Assembly: GCA_013423325.1 (NCBI GenBank)
Contig: BLJB01000410.1
Location: 1-48,323, forward strand
Direction: 5' to 3'
DNA length: 48,323 nt
Source of the DNA: Usnea hakonensis
Lineage: Eukaryota > Ascomycota > Lecanoromycetes > Lecanorales > Parmeliaceae
Below the pieces are notes generated by a model that saw nothing but the letters and a program-made list of their open reading frames with translations, had not been told where the DNA came from and did no database searches. Below are positions 11,873 through 24,857 of this stretch, in pieces; within the stretch, counting starts at the first letter, position 1; the number at the start of each line of letters is the position of its first letter. Both the position numbers and the translations under genes were made by a program.

Positions 11873-14800
11873 ATTCGCAAGAGGCTCGTCCAAGCCAGCT
11901 CTAGATGTAGTTCTTCTCTTACTGGACAATGGTCTTGTAGCAACCGAATGTCGTGGATGCCCAAAAGCAAAACCCACGGCTGCGACGCCCACAGTACCTG
12001 TTGCACACAGCTGTCGATGGACACCATGTTAGCCCCTGATCATGAATATGTAATTGCATGACTTTTCACAGATGTAGATTTCATCTTTCCTGCAGAGCGA
12101 ACAAGGACATGGGCAAAGGCCCTTGAATTTTTGCACCGATCAAAAGGCACACGACGGGGCAGGTAGGGGTACCGAAGGGACCGTCTCCATCACCAACGTT
12201 CACCAACGTCTATAGCAACCATGAAATGCACGCCTTAGCACATTAGAACCTGGGAGAAGTAATTGGGGGATCCTGAGGTCCGTGAAGTTGTTCAGAGTCG
12301 ATCTGATGGGGAGGACATGAATGCCACTTAAGATGTTGGAATTGGGGGGGTATGGAAAGTCAACGAAAGTGCAGGCGGGCGGTAGAGTTGATTGAACGAG
12401 GGAAAGAGAGACAAGCAGACTCGAGAAGTTATCCACAGGTGCACAGGATGTGCTCGAGTCCGACTTGCTGCTGGAGAGGAATGAAAGGGTTGGTATGATG
12501 AAGGTGTTGGTTGTGTTCAGGCTTTGGGACATCGGCCTACGAAATGCGTAACGAAGATCCCGGCAAGTAAACATATTCGACACCCAATCATCGTCTTGAC
12601 GAATTTCGTGCGTTTTAAAGTCTACTGCAGGTTCACTTGTGTTACTGCTACAGTACTACTATCGATGGACTAATATACTATAATTTCTTCTCTTTTCTCA
12701 TATCATTTTTATCTACTTGTCGGAGCAAAAGGAAGGCGAAGACAATTTTTGACAGCACACCCTCATGTCTGTACCCGTTCTCTTGCCCATGCCCCACATA
12801 ATGCGAATGGGGGTAGGCGGCGCTGTATGATTCCATCGGATAGGTAGGCATGTAAATCTGATACTCACAGAGGTAAGGTAGGTAGCAGACTGAGCCTAAT
12901 TCGTGCAATCTTTGCGAGCTTCCCCTTCCCTTTTCCTCCCCGCGCCATCACCATATGCGCAGCTCATATATAAATTGGCTTCCGTACCTGGAAAGTTGGA
13001 AGGGAGTTCCTTGGATGGAATAATAAGGAAGGGGGAGAACCAACGGTCAAAAGGTTAGGATTTGAAAGGATACGAGGATCATATTAAATGGAATTATAAA
13101 AACCTTTTCTTCGGGGCCTCCTTGCTTCGTTTCGCTAACCCAAAATCTCAGCCCAGGCTGCGCAAGACCAGGGGTTGACCTAGGCGTACCGCCTTTAAAA
13201 GATGACCAGAGCAAGAATAATGCCGCTTCAGCTGCGCGGCACCGTACCGATACAAGGGAGGGCGAATGAGAATGTTGTCGAATACTCGAGATTCTCCAAT
13301 CACGAGCGATCAAAGGATTCTCCTAGGAAGCCGAGACCAGGTTGGGGGTTCAGAAGTTGTGCGTTAGTCTTTGCAGACTACAGGGCAGGGCCTTTTGGTG
13401 GTCGCTTAAGAAAAGGCAATTAGGCACGCAGCAGCAAAACAAGGGCGGAAAGGCCCAATGGACCGTTTCGCACCATGGCTCTTTTGGTCTCAGATCTGTA
13501 AGCAATCTGGGAGTTAAAAGACGCTTCATTTGCCCGGCAAGCGTGGCGGGGTAGAGTGGCAGAGGCACTACGGAGTTACTACGAGGCAAGATCATTCGCT
13601 GGATCCTATCAAATCACGGCGGCGAGCTGCAAGATTTGCTCACTGCAGCAAGTCCGATGTTGGGGCCATTTGGGGGTTCTCTTGGTTCCTTTTTCTTTTG
13701 GTTTTTTGACGGCGTAAGACGAGTAGTTAGCGAGTGGTTTCATCCTTGATCCTTATGAAGAGGAGATCGTCTGTGCCCTGGCTTAAAAGGTGGCTGCTCT
13801 CAGCGCCCTGAGCTCCGAGAGGCGGCCCGCTTCAGTTGCTCAGAGCTCGCTCTGGCCCACAAGGCGAATGCTATTTGGGGGTTCCTTGGCGTTGGACGCT
13901 GGACGCCGATGGAAATTGGTGATTGACTGGAAAAGGAAATGGATGTGAAAATGAGTGGGGCGGACGAGCATGCAATCATGCAACCAAGGGTCGATCTCCC
14001 AGGATTCCAGAATTTCCAGACCAGTTGCCGGCAGCCTCAGGATGATATTCGCGGCCCAGAGACGCAAAGTCTTGGCAGTCACGCTACGGAGTACTCGGCA
14101 ACCGACTGGAGACGTGAGTGGAACAGCCAAGTCGACTGGATAGCCATGTCCAATTTGGAAGACGTTGAGGGAGTTGAAAGAAAAGGAAAGGAAAGGAAAG
14201 GAATGGGGGAAGCAGGATCATCATGGTCGGTAGATGGTTCAACAAGACCAAGCATGGCCGAGACCTGGGATGATGCCATCGAAAGATGCATCTTAAGATT
14301 TCATCTTTGGGAAACACTTTGATTGGATGCTTAATAAAGGCGTGCATACGGCAAGTATGAATTTTTAGAATTTCCACGCGACACTCGATAGCTACGTGTT
14401 GATTGGATATCAGGCTGAGCCACCATTTTCACTAGTACGTATCCTTACTTATCCTTTTCCATTCTCTTTCTTAACTACCTACTTACTTTTACCTTACGCC
14501 TTACGATAGATAAGTAGAGTACGTAGCGTAGCATTCGTATATTATTTATACCTTAGAGTATTACCTTTAAAGCTGTTCAAGTTACGTGACTGGTAGGGCT
14601 ATGAAATGATTGAGCCAGGCTGCAAGGGACAAGTTCCCAATCGATATTGCTTCATTTCGCTGCCGTTTGTAGTAAGTGCCACAGTGCCTGGTGTGTGTGT
14701 GTGATTATACTCTATGCGTGGCTAAGGTACCTAGTTACATGATTATCCTATTCGGGGACTGAGTTCTGCTTTTAAAAGCTATTTTTTTAAAGGGGCTTGA

Positions 14801-15127
14801 TATAATTGACATTTGACAAAATTGTCGCCAAAATGAAACGGCTGTCACTGTCAGGCTGTCATACAGACATACAATACTTAGCTCCGTACGGAGGAGGATT
14901 ATTTTATTATTTTTTATTGCAGCCGCCACACAAGAATTGTGCCCCCACGGACCCACCACTTTCTCCGTTTTACCGAACATTGATCTATTTTATTACCGTA
15001 ACACTCGACACATTACGGAATATTTGTTCAAGAACAAGGTTCTTTAGACTTGTCTTCACCGGCACTCTCAGAATCCTCCACTTTCAGAATCTTCCACCAC
15101 TACTACTGACCGGCTACCTACGGAGAA
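11873..15127. other. Long intergenic region between divergent genes
   Basis: About 3.2 kb separates the serine-rich gene (-) from GCN20 (+). It holds both promoters and probable 5' leaders, including a possible first exon of the serine-rich gene near 11993-12027. Short ORFs on both strands (for example 12200-12583 minus) show no family resemblance. Visible simple repeats are a GGAAA run at about 14178-14202 and a GT run at about 14692-14703. I see no tRNA or other RNA gene. Confidence 0.5.
14178..14202. repeat. GGAAA pentanucleotide repeat
   Basis: About five tandem units of AAAGG within the intergenic region upstream of GCN20. No coding context is supported. Confidence 0.8.
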
Positions 15128-17737
15128 ATGGAAGCGGAAATTAGGGCGCAAATCCCGGGGATAGATCAGGTCATCTCCGAGTATGCTTCAGTCAGTTGCA
15201 TCCATACTACTCCTAAATGAGACAAATGAGACAAATGATACACATGAGACATGAGACATGATACAAGAGATATGATACATGATACATGAAACATGAAACA
15301 TGTGACACGAGACATAGTTTAGGCGTAGTACGAGTATGCTGATACTGTACTATCTATCGTAAAGGGATATTTAAACCATGCGTCCACCCTGTACAATGTC
15401 GATTCCGATCCGAACGCCCAATCGCCTCTGGACGAGGCCGCGGAAACAATTACTGCGTTGTTAGTATCTGCATCCGGGGACTTCTCCGATCAAAATACTA
15501 CCTCTGTCCATAATCTGGTAGACAAATTCATCTCGAGACTCAATGCCGCAAATGGCGTCGACCCCGAGAGGAGGCAAATGGCCCCCAAGACCCGGAAGCT
15601 GGACCAAGCAATCCAGGTCGGATCCCAACGTAACATCTCTTCAACCTTGGGACTGGCCGGTGGTATCGTCGACCTCGAGTCTGCCAACAGCAGAAAGGTT
15701 GAGTCCCGGGTGGATAAAAAGAAGCTTCAAAAGGCAGAACAGAAAATCCAGGCAAAGCAAGATCGAAAGGTGATGAAAAATGTCGAATATGAGGCATCTC
15801 GATTACTGGACCAACCGGACGAAGCCCAGTCGTACGAGGACTTTTTCATGGCTGTCAACCCTCTACAGCTCGGAGGCGATCAGGCAAAAAGTAAAGATAT
15901 CAAAGTTGATGGCGTTGATGTCTCGATTGGCGGAAAGCGAATATTAACCGACACCACTCTAACGATGGCTTTTGGCCGCCGTTATGGTCTGGTGGGTCAG
16001 AACGGTATCGGAAAAAGTACTTTGCTACGAGCCCTGAGTCGAAGGGAGCTCGCTATCCCTACGCATATCTCTATTCTTCATGTTGAGCAGGAGGTATTTT
16101 TCTCCTCCTTACTCCTGTCATCTCCTTGCTGCCGATCAGGGGTTCTAATGTCTCTCCTCCTTGCAGATCAGTGGAGACGACACACCCGCTTTGCAAGCGG
16201 TGCTCGATGCGGATGTATGGCGGAAGCATCTCTTGGGCGAACAAGAGGTATGAAATTGACGTCTCCTGGTACCCGAGAAAAAGTGCTAACATAGTATCAG
16301 AAAATCGGCAAGCAACTTGCTGAGCTGGAGGCTGAACGGTCGTCCATGGCAGATACATCTACAGATGCCGAAAGGCTCGACAAACACAGAGAAGGTCTAG
16401 ACACTACGCTGAGCGACATCCACGCCAAGCTTTCAGAGATGGAGTCGGACAAGGCCGAGTCTCGAGCTGCAAGCATACTAGCGGGTTTAGGCTTCTCGGA
16501 AGAAAAGCAGCACAATGCTACGAAGACTTTCTCTGGAGGTTGGAGGATGAGGCTGGCATTGGCCAGAGCACTTTTCTGCGAGCCGGACCTGCTTCTCCTT
16601 GACGGTACATCGCCTTTGAAAGTCTCCCAAGATGCTTGCTGAAACTTGACAGAACCATCCAACATGTTGGACGTGCCCTCCATCACCTTCCTCTCTAGCT
16701 ACCTCCAATCCTACCCCAGCACCCTCCTTGTCGTCTCCCACGACCGGGCCTTCTTGAACGAAGTAGCGACCGACATAGTACACCAGCACTCGGAACGCCT
16801 CGACTACTACAAAGGTGCCGACTTCGACTCCTTCTACGCCACCAAAGAAGAGCGCCGCAAGACCGCCAAACGCGAGTATGAGAACCAAATGGCCCAGCGA
16901 GCCCACCTGCAAGCATTCATCGACAAATTCCGCTACAACGCCGCCAAATCGTCCGAAGCCCAGTCGCGCATCAAGAAACTCGAGAAGATGCCCGTCCTGG
17001 AAGCCCCGGAAAGCGAGTACACGGTGCACTTCAAATTCCCCGAGGTGGAGAAGCTCTCGCCGCCCATCATCCAGATGACGGGCGTCTCCTTCGGCTACAC
17101 GCCCGACAGACCGCTCCTCCAAAACGCCGACCTGGACGTCCAACTCGACTCGCGCATCGGCATCGTCGGCCCCAACGGCGCGGGCAAAACCACCGTCCTC
17201 AAACTCCTCATCGGCCACCTCCAGCCCTCGGCCGGTCTCATCTCCCAGAACCCCCGCCTTCGCATCGGCTTCTTCGCCCAGCACCACGTCGACGCCCTCG
17301 ACATGACCGTCAGCGCAGTCGCCTTCATGGCGAAAAATTACCCGGGAAAGCAGGACGAGGAGTACCGCCGGCACCTGGGCGCCTTTGGCATCACGGGCAC
17401 GACGGGCTTGCAGAAAATGGCCCTCTTATCCGGCGGCCAGAAGTCCCGCGTCGCGTTTGCGTGTCTGAGTTTGACGAACCCGCATATCCTCGTTCTGGAC
17501 GAACCGTCCAATCATCTTGACATTGAGGCCATGGACGCCTTGTCCGGCGCGCTGAGGGCGTTCCAGGGTGGCGTGCTGATGGTTAGTCATGACGTGACCA
17601 TGTTGCAGAATGTGTGTTCGAGTTTGTGGGTGTGTGATGGGGGGAGCGTGGAGCCGTTCCCGGGGGATGTGAAGGCTTATAAGAAGCGCATCATGGCGCA
17701 GGCGAACCAAGCTGGGGTGGTCCAGCCGCAGAAATGA
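15128..17737 (+). CDS. GCN20: ABC-F protein GCN20, activator of the eIF2-alpha kinase Gcn2
   Basis: Gcn20 is a soluble twin-ATPase ABC protein that works with Gcn1 on ribosomes to activate Gcn2 during amino-acid starvation. Exons 15128-15190, 15365-16093, 16167-16247, 16301-16604 and 16653-17737 give 753 aa, close to yeast Gcn20 (752). No transmembrane segments are seen, as expected for ABC-F. The first ATPase has Walker A GQNGIGKST (about residue 231), signature FSGGW and Walker B LLLLDEPSNMLD. Splicing of intron 4 falls inside that Walker B, after LLLLD. The second has Walker A GPNGAGKTT (about residue 564), signature LSGGQKSR and Walker B LVLDEPSNHLD. The linker between them (about 405-510) is charged and helical. 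Intron 1 is unusually long (174 bp) and made largely of a degenerate repeat. The gene is intact. Confidence 0.97.
15215..15316. repeat. Degenerate ATGAGACA/ATGATACA repeat inside GCN20 intron 1
   Basis: The sequence is a run of 7-10-base units that are variants of ATGAGACA, ATGATACA and ATGAAACA. It fills about 100 of the 174 bases of the first GCN20 intron, while the donor GTCAGT (15191) and acceptor AAAG (15364) stay outside the repeat. Confidence 0.85.
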
Positions 17738-18223
17738 AGGGGGTTACGTAGTGGGGTCAGAAGCGGTAGAGGAAAAGTTACCAAGGTCCATCAAAGCCTG
17801 CGTTGATCAGAATACGTAGTGTGAAGGCTACCTGCAAAGAACCAGCAACGGCACCAAAATAAGTCTGGCAGCTTAAAGGCAGGTGAAATGGACAACGTGC
17901 CGCAAAGGTGGTATGATGCTCATGTCTTCGATTCGATGCTTTGTTTCTGCTGCGTATGGGATTCACTATCGCTCCGCCCACCCCTTTACCCCATCTCATC
18001 AGCGAAAGCTAAGCTATAGAAAATAACATGTGTCGTGTCGAGCCATGCGTTGAGCCGCCCATCCAAGGAGACTCGTAAGAATGCCGCTACATGAATCGTC
18101 GCCTGATGAAAGCACCAAAAAAGGAGAGAGAACATCAACGCAAAAGCACCCCAAACCTGCATTTTGCCTTCTCCCATTTTTCTCCCATTTTCTGTGAGCA
18201 CGTCCTTCTCCCAATCAGTGCTC
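17738..18223. other. Short intergenic region between convergent GCN20 and KIN1
   Basis: This holds the 3' ends of both genes. I see no repeat or other gene. Confidence 0.5.
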
Positions 18224-21200
18224 TCATAACCTCAGAGCCTCCAAAATCTGCGTCGCCATGTTCTTATAATGCCATGTTCCCCCGGCGACCTTCTTGAATT
18301 GAATCCCGTGCAGGCTGAACAGAGGCACCTTGACAATGAAGATCTCAAATTTCACCACCATATTGCCTCCAAGCTCACTCTCCACATGAGTCGTCGTTTC
18401 CCCCGCCGGCGTCCTCGCGCCAGCATGAGAGCGACGTCGCGCGGCACTAACTCCGTTTGTGCTATCGTCTGATTCGTCAGAGGCTGTGAATGAGTTGTCC
18501 GGGGCATGCTGCTTGCGCGACGAGTTGCGTGCAATTTGCGGAGACTTCTCCGACGCTTCTTCGTTACGTTCGCCGCTTCTTAGACCACCGGCGAAGCTGA
18601 TTCGCCGTCTGTTGCCAGATGGAAGCTCGGGACTCGGAGGACTATTATCAGGGCTACGGTTGAGGTCGATGCTGGGAGCGTGGCGGCAGCTAAAGCCGCC
18701 TTTGATTTCCGTGTACTGTACGCCGAGTTGCTTGAGTACACGGACTATGTCGAGACGAATAATGGGCAAAGGTTTGTTGCTTGTGGTCGAGACGCTGAAG
18801 AGACCTTTGAGATAGACTGGTTTCATATTTTCAAGACTCTTATTCGGATTGTTGGCACTTGCTGCCACTTCTTGGTCTGGTTCTTCCGGGACGTTAGCCT
18901 CGTGGGCTTCTTGTCTTAAATAGCGTCTAGCCTGCATGCTCTCACGTCTTGCGTGACCAAGAGACTTGGTGCGTGTAGTTGCAGACCGGGCGTTGAGGCC
19001 GCTTTTCTGATCCATTGGCGGAGGCTCACTTGCCTTCGGTTTTTGGCCGCTGATGCTAGACCGCTCCGAGCCGCTCGTCAAGGGAGGCTCAGGGGTTGGA
19101 TTCGACGCTTGTCCATCAGATATGCCTCGACGAGATTGCCGTTTTCGGTATTCCGCAGAATTGACACTCGTGGACCGGTCTAAAGTGGTTTTCGTCCTCG
19201 CTTTTGCGTCTAACGTGCCAGGGGGCGTTAACAGTCCAGCTTGGTGAGGGGTGCTACCACCTGGGTGGAGCATCGTTGGGGGTATTGGATCCCTGTTACG
19301 AGCTCTCCGCACACTGAAACTTTTCCTTGGCGTCGTAGATGTATCAACAGGCGGCTGCACCTGCAGGGATGGGGAATTCTGGACCTCCGGTTTGGACTCC
19401 CTGGTCCGGCGTGTGCTGAATCTTCGGAGAAGTCCAGCAGCAGCGCTCTCCTTTTTGGCAGGCTGCTGTTCATGGCCTGGCGTCACAATGGCTGGAGGTA
19501 CACCCGGAGGTACATTGAGATTGACTTTCTTCATCCCTTCTGCCGCGTCTTCTTCACCATGTGTCCTCGACCGTGCTCTCGACCGGCCACCCGTGGCCTT
19601 CTCACCAGGCATCTCATAAGCCGAAGCGTTGGTGTACGCTGCTTCGGGTGCAGGTAGGTCAGGTATCTTCAGTGGTTTCTCGCCTGGGGAAATGGGCATG
19701 CTCAGTGCTCCAGGATTAGCCTCTATGCGTTCCCTTTCTTTCTTTTCTCTGACTAAGCAATAGATTGATATTAGGGGACTGAAAGCATTGACAGGGTCCG
19801 AACCCAGTTGCACTGCGTCAGAAGAGACATTTGGCAGAGTTTCTCGGCTTGTCACGGAATTTCGCCGTTTGTAGAAATCGAAAACTCCCCGTTTCTTTTC
19901 ACTGCTCATTGCATGGACAGCTTGCTCGCGGGCGTTGTATCTTACAGCATTTTGGTATTCTTCAGAGCTCAGAACTCTGGTGAGCTCACGTTCGATGAAG
20001 TTGGGCTCGCCAAAGTCGAACCCATGCATTTTCTCAATGATTTGCGGATCTAGAGGCAGTTGTAAAGGCTCTCTCGCCGGAAGATAATTCTCAGGAGATG
20101 AATTGAAACCTTTCGTAATCCACGGATGGTTCAGTATCTCGCCAAGGCTGGCTCGTTGTTTCGGATCTGTCACAAGCATTCTCGAAATGAGGTTTTTGCA
20201 TTCTATGGTACTTAGTGACCACATCGGAACAAGCGCAGAATTCGCTCACATACCTGGGGAAAGCCACGTTGGGTAGTCGACCACACCTTTCTTTATCTTC
20301 GCATGCAGCTGGGGCATACTTTGATCGTCGAAAGGCACTTTCCCACATACTAGCACATAAAGGACGATACCGAAACTCCAGATGTCCACTTCAGGGCCGG
20401 TGTATTGCTTTGCCTGTAGCAGTTCCGGCGCAGCAAAATACAAGCTACCACAAAACGTTTTGAGGTGGCTCCTTGGCGAGAACAAGTTGCTCAAACCGAA
20501 ATCGATGATCTTGATATCCCCCGTCTTGCTTATCAGGATGTTCTCAATTTTCAGGTCTCTGTGAACGATGCTATTCCGATGGCAATAGTCAAGAGCACTT
20601 GCTATCTGCCGACCGAATTTCCTAGCCTGTTTTTCCTTTAATCGGCCATGGGAAATAATGTAGTCCAGCATTTGACCGCCATTCACGTACTCGAATAACA
20701 TGTACCAATGGTAATCTGTGCGTACGACATCCCGCATCGCGCAGATGTATGGATGGTTGAGCAAAGTTACGATAGCTGCTTCTCTAGCAGTCCTGACTTC
20801 TTTGGAATGATCTGCACGTTCACGATCTCGATCACTGCGATGCTCATCCGTTGATTGCCGTGGCACAATCTTGACAGCAACTTGTTCTCCAGTCTCCAAG
20901 TTCTTGGCCAGCTTTACTTTACCCATGCTTCCTGCTCCTATAGTCTTACCTAAGGACCATTGGCCCGTTTGTGCAGCAAGTGTCGTCCTCCTCTTCACAG
21001 GTGTCGCGCTTGCAGAACCTGCAGCGGACTGTGCCCTGGCAACAGTGGGCGTTGGAACAGATGTTCCACCATCGCTGTTGGCTACTGTAGTAGCTGTCGA
21101 CATCCTTGAAGCGTTGCGCGATTGGCTTGGTCTCGAAGGTGTTCTGCGAGAGTCTCGAGTGGACTCAGTTCGCTGGGGGAGTGAGGAAATATAAGATCGC

Positions 21201-21484
21201 TCCCGAGAAGAGCTGCGGCGGGAAGTTGAAGGCCTAGCTAGATTGGTGGTCTCATAGTCTTTTCGAGCGACACCAGCGAGAGGAGCCTGATCGGAAGCCG
21301 TCGTCGGGCGTGAATATGATTGAGACTGCGAGTTCGATCGCGTAAGTCCAGCGGGCACTGTCGACGGTTTGGAAGTGGTAGATGCGGTCCTATGAGGTCG
21401 ATCTGTTGTAGGAGAACTGTAAGCCGATTGTCTTCGTGATGAACTTCGCCCCACAGAGGGGGACGCTGTTGAGGTAGCCGACAT
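18224..21484 (-). CDS. KIN1: KIN1/PAR-1/MARK-type serine/threonine kinase with KA1 domain
   Basis: Kin1/2-type kinases act at the cell cortex in polarity, septation and exocytosis. Two exons, 20254-21484 and 18224-20202 (minus strand), are joined across a 51-bp intron (20203-20253); the join gives GAA within SPECKNLISRM and restores the kinase C-lobe. The product is 1069 aa (yeast Kin1 is 1064). An N-terminal Ser-rich region of about 175 aa precedes the kinase domain (about 176-440): glycine loop GAGSMGKV, VAVK lysine 205, HRD at 308-310, DFG at 328-330 and activation-loop threonine 343 in TFCGS. Residues about 500-950 are disordered and phosphosite-rich. The last 110 residues or so form a KA1 membrane-binding domain (VVKFEIFIVKVPLFSLHGIQ, ending ATQILEALRL). 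All catalytic residues are present. Confidence 0.96.
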
Positions 21485-22415
21485 TGATACTGTTGAAGGA
21501 ATAGTGCTGGGAGATAGTTTATATGTGGTCGTCCAGGAGCCCAGAGGCTCAGTAGCTCACAGGCTTCGGCCTGCAGAGGCAGCGATCCAGCTACGGCTTT
21601 GTTGACTGCCAGTAGATAGAGAAAAAGGCTGCTGCAGTACAGAATGGATCTGATTGACTATCAGATCTAAGGATACTGTCTACTAGGTCAAGAGGCAGTG
21701 CCGTTGAAGGAGAAGTATGGGTAGCAAGCTAGTAGACCGAGGTAGTCCCTTGCCGTAAGCGACTAGACGACGAGGCGACTGACTGCGCTTGAATGTGATC
21801 AGAGCACGGGACGGAGAAAGCTTCAGCTCGACCTCAAGTCTTGTTACTTTTAAATGAGAGGGTGGTGGGAGGGTGGGAAAGGAAGAAGTCGCGTAGATTT
21901 GGGGAGGTTGGAGTTAGTTTTGTTTTCTATGTTGACAAGGCGGCGGCATGCAGGGCAGGGGATTCTATGGCCGAGCAGGAACATCAGGAGCGAGGGATGA
22001 GGATCAAAGACATGATTTGTTTCATAGAGGTCACGTCACCAATAGAATTAAGCCAAGTCAGTCAAATTCAGGATTGCAATCAGGTATAGGTAATATAATA
22101 ATTTCATTCCATTCGACCCTAGAACTCCAGCGAAACAGCGTCATTTATCCAGGTCGAGTGTGATATTCCCGCCTCACCTAATAAAAGTACGAGTACTCTA
22201 TTAGTACTCATACTTTAGTCTCAAACTTCAAACCTTTAGGTACCGTAGTACCTTAAACTACCTATTTTACTAATCACCGTTAAGGAACCTTGTCGCCATC
22301 TTTGATACTCCACCAGCATAAAAGTACTGTAGAGTACAATTGACAAGGATAAGCTTGGAGCTTGCACCACCCATCTTTGTTGGCACCACTTCGAGCATGC
22401 CTCACATCCATCACC
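21485..22415. other. Divergent promoter region between KIN1 and the G-patch gene
   Basis: KIN1 (-) and the G-patch gene (+) are transcribed away from this 0.9-kb stretch. It contains no supported gene. A TA-rich patch near 22170-22270 with repeated TACTAGTA/GTACC-like words is typical of promoter DNA in these fungi. Confidence 0.5.
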
Positions 22416-24702
22416 ATGGCCTACAAACGATCGCGGGCGACCTTCGAAGCAGACCTTACTGCTCAACAGTCGCCCTACGTCATCTACGGTACTCCACTGC
22501 CACCACTGGATCCAGACACTCGTGATGACGGCTCCTATCTCCCTGTCTGGAAGCAAGAGGTCACGGATGACCACGGGAGAAAAAGACTGCATGGTGCCTT
22601 CACCGGTGGCTTCAGTGCTGGGTAAGCCCCACTTGGCCCGAAAGCATCCACCGATTGCCTTTTGACGCCCGAGAGATAGGTACTTTAACACCGTCGGATC
22701 CAAGGAAGGATGGACACCTTCCACCTTTGTCTCGTCGCGGGCGAACCGGAAAAAAGATGCTCTTCCGACTCAGCAAAGACCGGAAGATTTCATGGACGAG
22801 GAAGACATGGCCGAGGCTGAAGAGACCAGAAAGGTGCAGACCGCGGATGTATTCGCAGGCCTCGGTTCCGCGGCGGGAGAACGATCGAAAGATGATACTT
22901 TCATGGACATCTTGAAGACTAGTGGAGAGACGATCGGGGTCAAACTACTAAAACGAATGGGCTGGCGTGAGGGCCAGGGTGTGGGACCAAAGATCAGAAG
23001 AAAGGCAAGGCTAGACGACGATCAGGAGCCGGAGGGTGGTATAGATCAACAGGTGCACCTTTTTGCGCCGGAAAATTCGACCATGATATCCTTCGTCAGA
23101 AAGAGTGACTACAAAGGTCTGGGCTTTGAGGGTGAGGAGAGACTTTCGGGGGTTGTAAATGTCGGCGGAACGAGTCAGTCTGCATATCCTGCTAGCGAAA
23201 ACGAGGAAGAAAATCCAGCATTTGGAGCTTTCGATAATGCTAGTAAGGCCAGGAAGAAAAGGCCAGAACGCAAAGGTGGTTTTGGCACGGGCGTTTTGAA
23301 TGATAGTGGCTCTGACAACGAGGATCCCTATCAAATGGGCCCCTCAATATCATATAATCGCATGCTAGGAGGCGACAAGAAGAAAAAGAAGAAGCTTGAA
23401 GCGAGCAAGTCTTCGGCCAATCCTTTGCTGAACAGCAAACCAGTCTTCATCTCCAAGAAAGCTGGAGCTGGAAAAGTCAGTGCAGGGTCTCGAAAGTGTC
23501 ACGACGGCCGCCTACCATTGAACGGCTTCGTCCTCTCCAGCAATCTAAATCCTCCGGCATCAATCCTCTCACAAGATGGCAAGTACCCTCCTCCCAAGAT
23601 ACCCCCGGACTGGCAGTCTTCCAAAACATCCTCCAAATCAAATGAGTCCGTCCCAGCGAATTCATCCTATCAATCTCCAGCCACCATTGCTGCTGCCTCT
23701 AGGCTCTCCCCCAAATCCCGCGCCGCCCTTCTAGGCGAAACCCTTCTCCCAGGGAAATCAGTATTCGACTACCTCAACCCCAATGCTCGTGCCCGCATCG
23801 CCTCTGCGACCAACAATCCCAACCTTCCCCCAGCGTTAGGCGAAGCAGACGCTCACCTCCCCTCATCCCACCCGAAGACACTCTCCTCGCTCATCCCATC
23901 TCTAGCTAAAGAAACGGCTCTTGGAGCCCTCCACCGAGGAACAGCAGGCTGGATGCCCTACGGCGAAGACCCTTCCAAGAGGACCCGCTACCGTCTCTTT
24001 CTCGAGATTCGCGCAGACCTACGACCAGAAGGAACCCTACCGGATCGAGCCGCAGGCGCCAACAATGATGAATGGGTCACCGAAATGAACGAATTCGCGC
24101 ACGCGGCGCAGATCTTCAAACCTGTGACTGGCATGATGGCTTCACGTTTCACATCATCATCCTCGGCTCCAAAACTCGCATCCGACAATGTCAAATCCGA
24201 TGGCTCTACGGCTACTCCACAGCTACTCGCACAACCAACTGCCAAGGCAAAGACACCCGCAGAGGAAGCCGCTGCTGTGGGTATGTACGGCCCACTGACT
24301 CGGTCGGTGGAGAATTTCCACCCTACGCGGTTACTTTGTAAGCGCTTCAACGTCAAGCCTCCTGCACACGTACAAGTTGATCCTGGCGATGCGCCACCAT
24401 CCGAGCAAGGAAATGGGGCGCAGCCGTTGCCGACGCATTCGAGTGTGATGCCTCAGAGGAATTTGGAGTTGGTTGGGAAGAGGGATATGGATGAGCTGAG
24501 GATGAGTGGAGGTGGGATGAGAGGCGTGGGGGTGAAGGGCGGGGACGAAGGTGGTGGGGGAGGAGGGGAGGTCGGAGGAGGAGAGGGCCAGGGGAGGGAA
24601 GAAGTCGTGGTGGATTCGGAGAGGAATGAAGCGATTGAGAAAGAGAGGCCTGGTGACGAGATTTTCAGGGCCATCTTTGGCAGTGATAGCGAAGACGATT
24701 GA
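22416..24702 (+). CDS. GPATCH1/TGH-type G-patch splicing-associated protein
   Basis: Two exons, 22416-22621 and 22680-24702, separated by a 58-bp intron (22622-22679), give 742 aa. The N-terminal DUF1604 block is clear across the splice: VIYGTPLPPLDPDTRDDG, VWKQEVTDDHGRKRLHGAFT and GGFSAGYFNTVGSKEGW, followed by a TPSTFVSSRANR segment. A G-patch follows at about 152-200 (GVKLLKRMGWREGQGVGP). Later motifs include SRKCHDGRLPLNGFVL and a region ending in a very Gly-rich tail (GGDEGGGGGGEVGGGEG) before an acidic C-terminus (IFGSDSEDD). This is the layout of human GPATCH1 and plant TOUGH, spliceosome-associated proteins; a role in splicing through a DEAH helicase is family knowledge. ATG 22416 starts MAYKRSR; the frame is open upstream, but the conserved block starts shortly after this ATG. 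Confidence 0.93.
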
Positions 24703-24857
24703 CGAGAACTCTTCAAACCCTTGCCTAAATCCGAATTGTGTTCACGTGACTTTTGTGGTATTGCAGATACGTGACTTTCTTATAGTATTGCAATGAGCTG
24801 CATCCTGAGCATTGGGTATCATTTCGTAAATTGCTTCCTTTCCTTCGCTCAAAGCAT
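24703..24857. other. 155-bp spacer between convergent genes
   Basis: The stops of the G-patch gene (+) and RXT2 (-) are only 155 bp apart, so their 3' untranslated regions very likely overlap as antisense transcripts. This is inferred from spacing alone. Confidence 0.45.

Noticed and set aside
12200..12583. 127-residue minus-strand ORF
   Set aside because: Low-complexity, no family signature, in the promoter region of a divergent gene pair; most likely chance or leader sequence.
15215..15316. Possible CRISPR-like array
   Set aside because: Units are 7-10 bases without unique spacers, inside a eukaryotic intron; it is a degenerate minisatellite.
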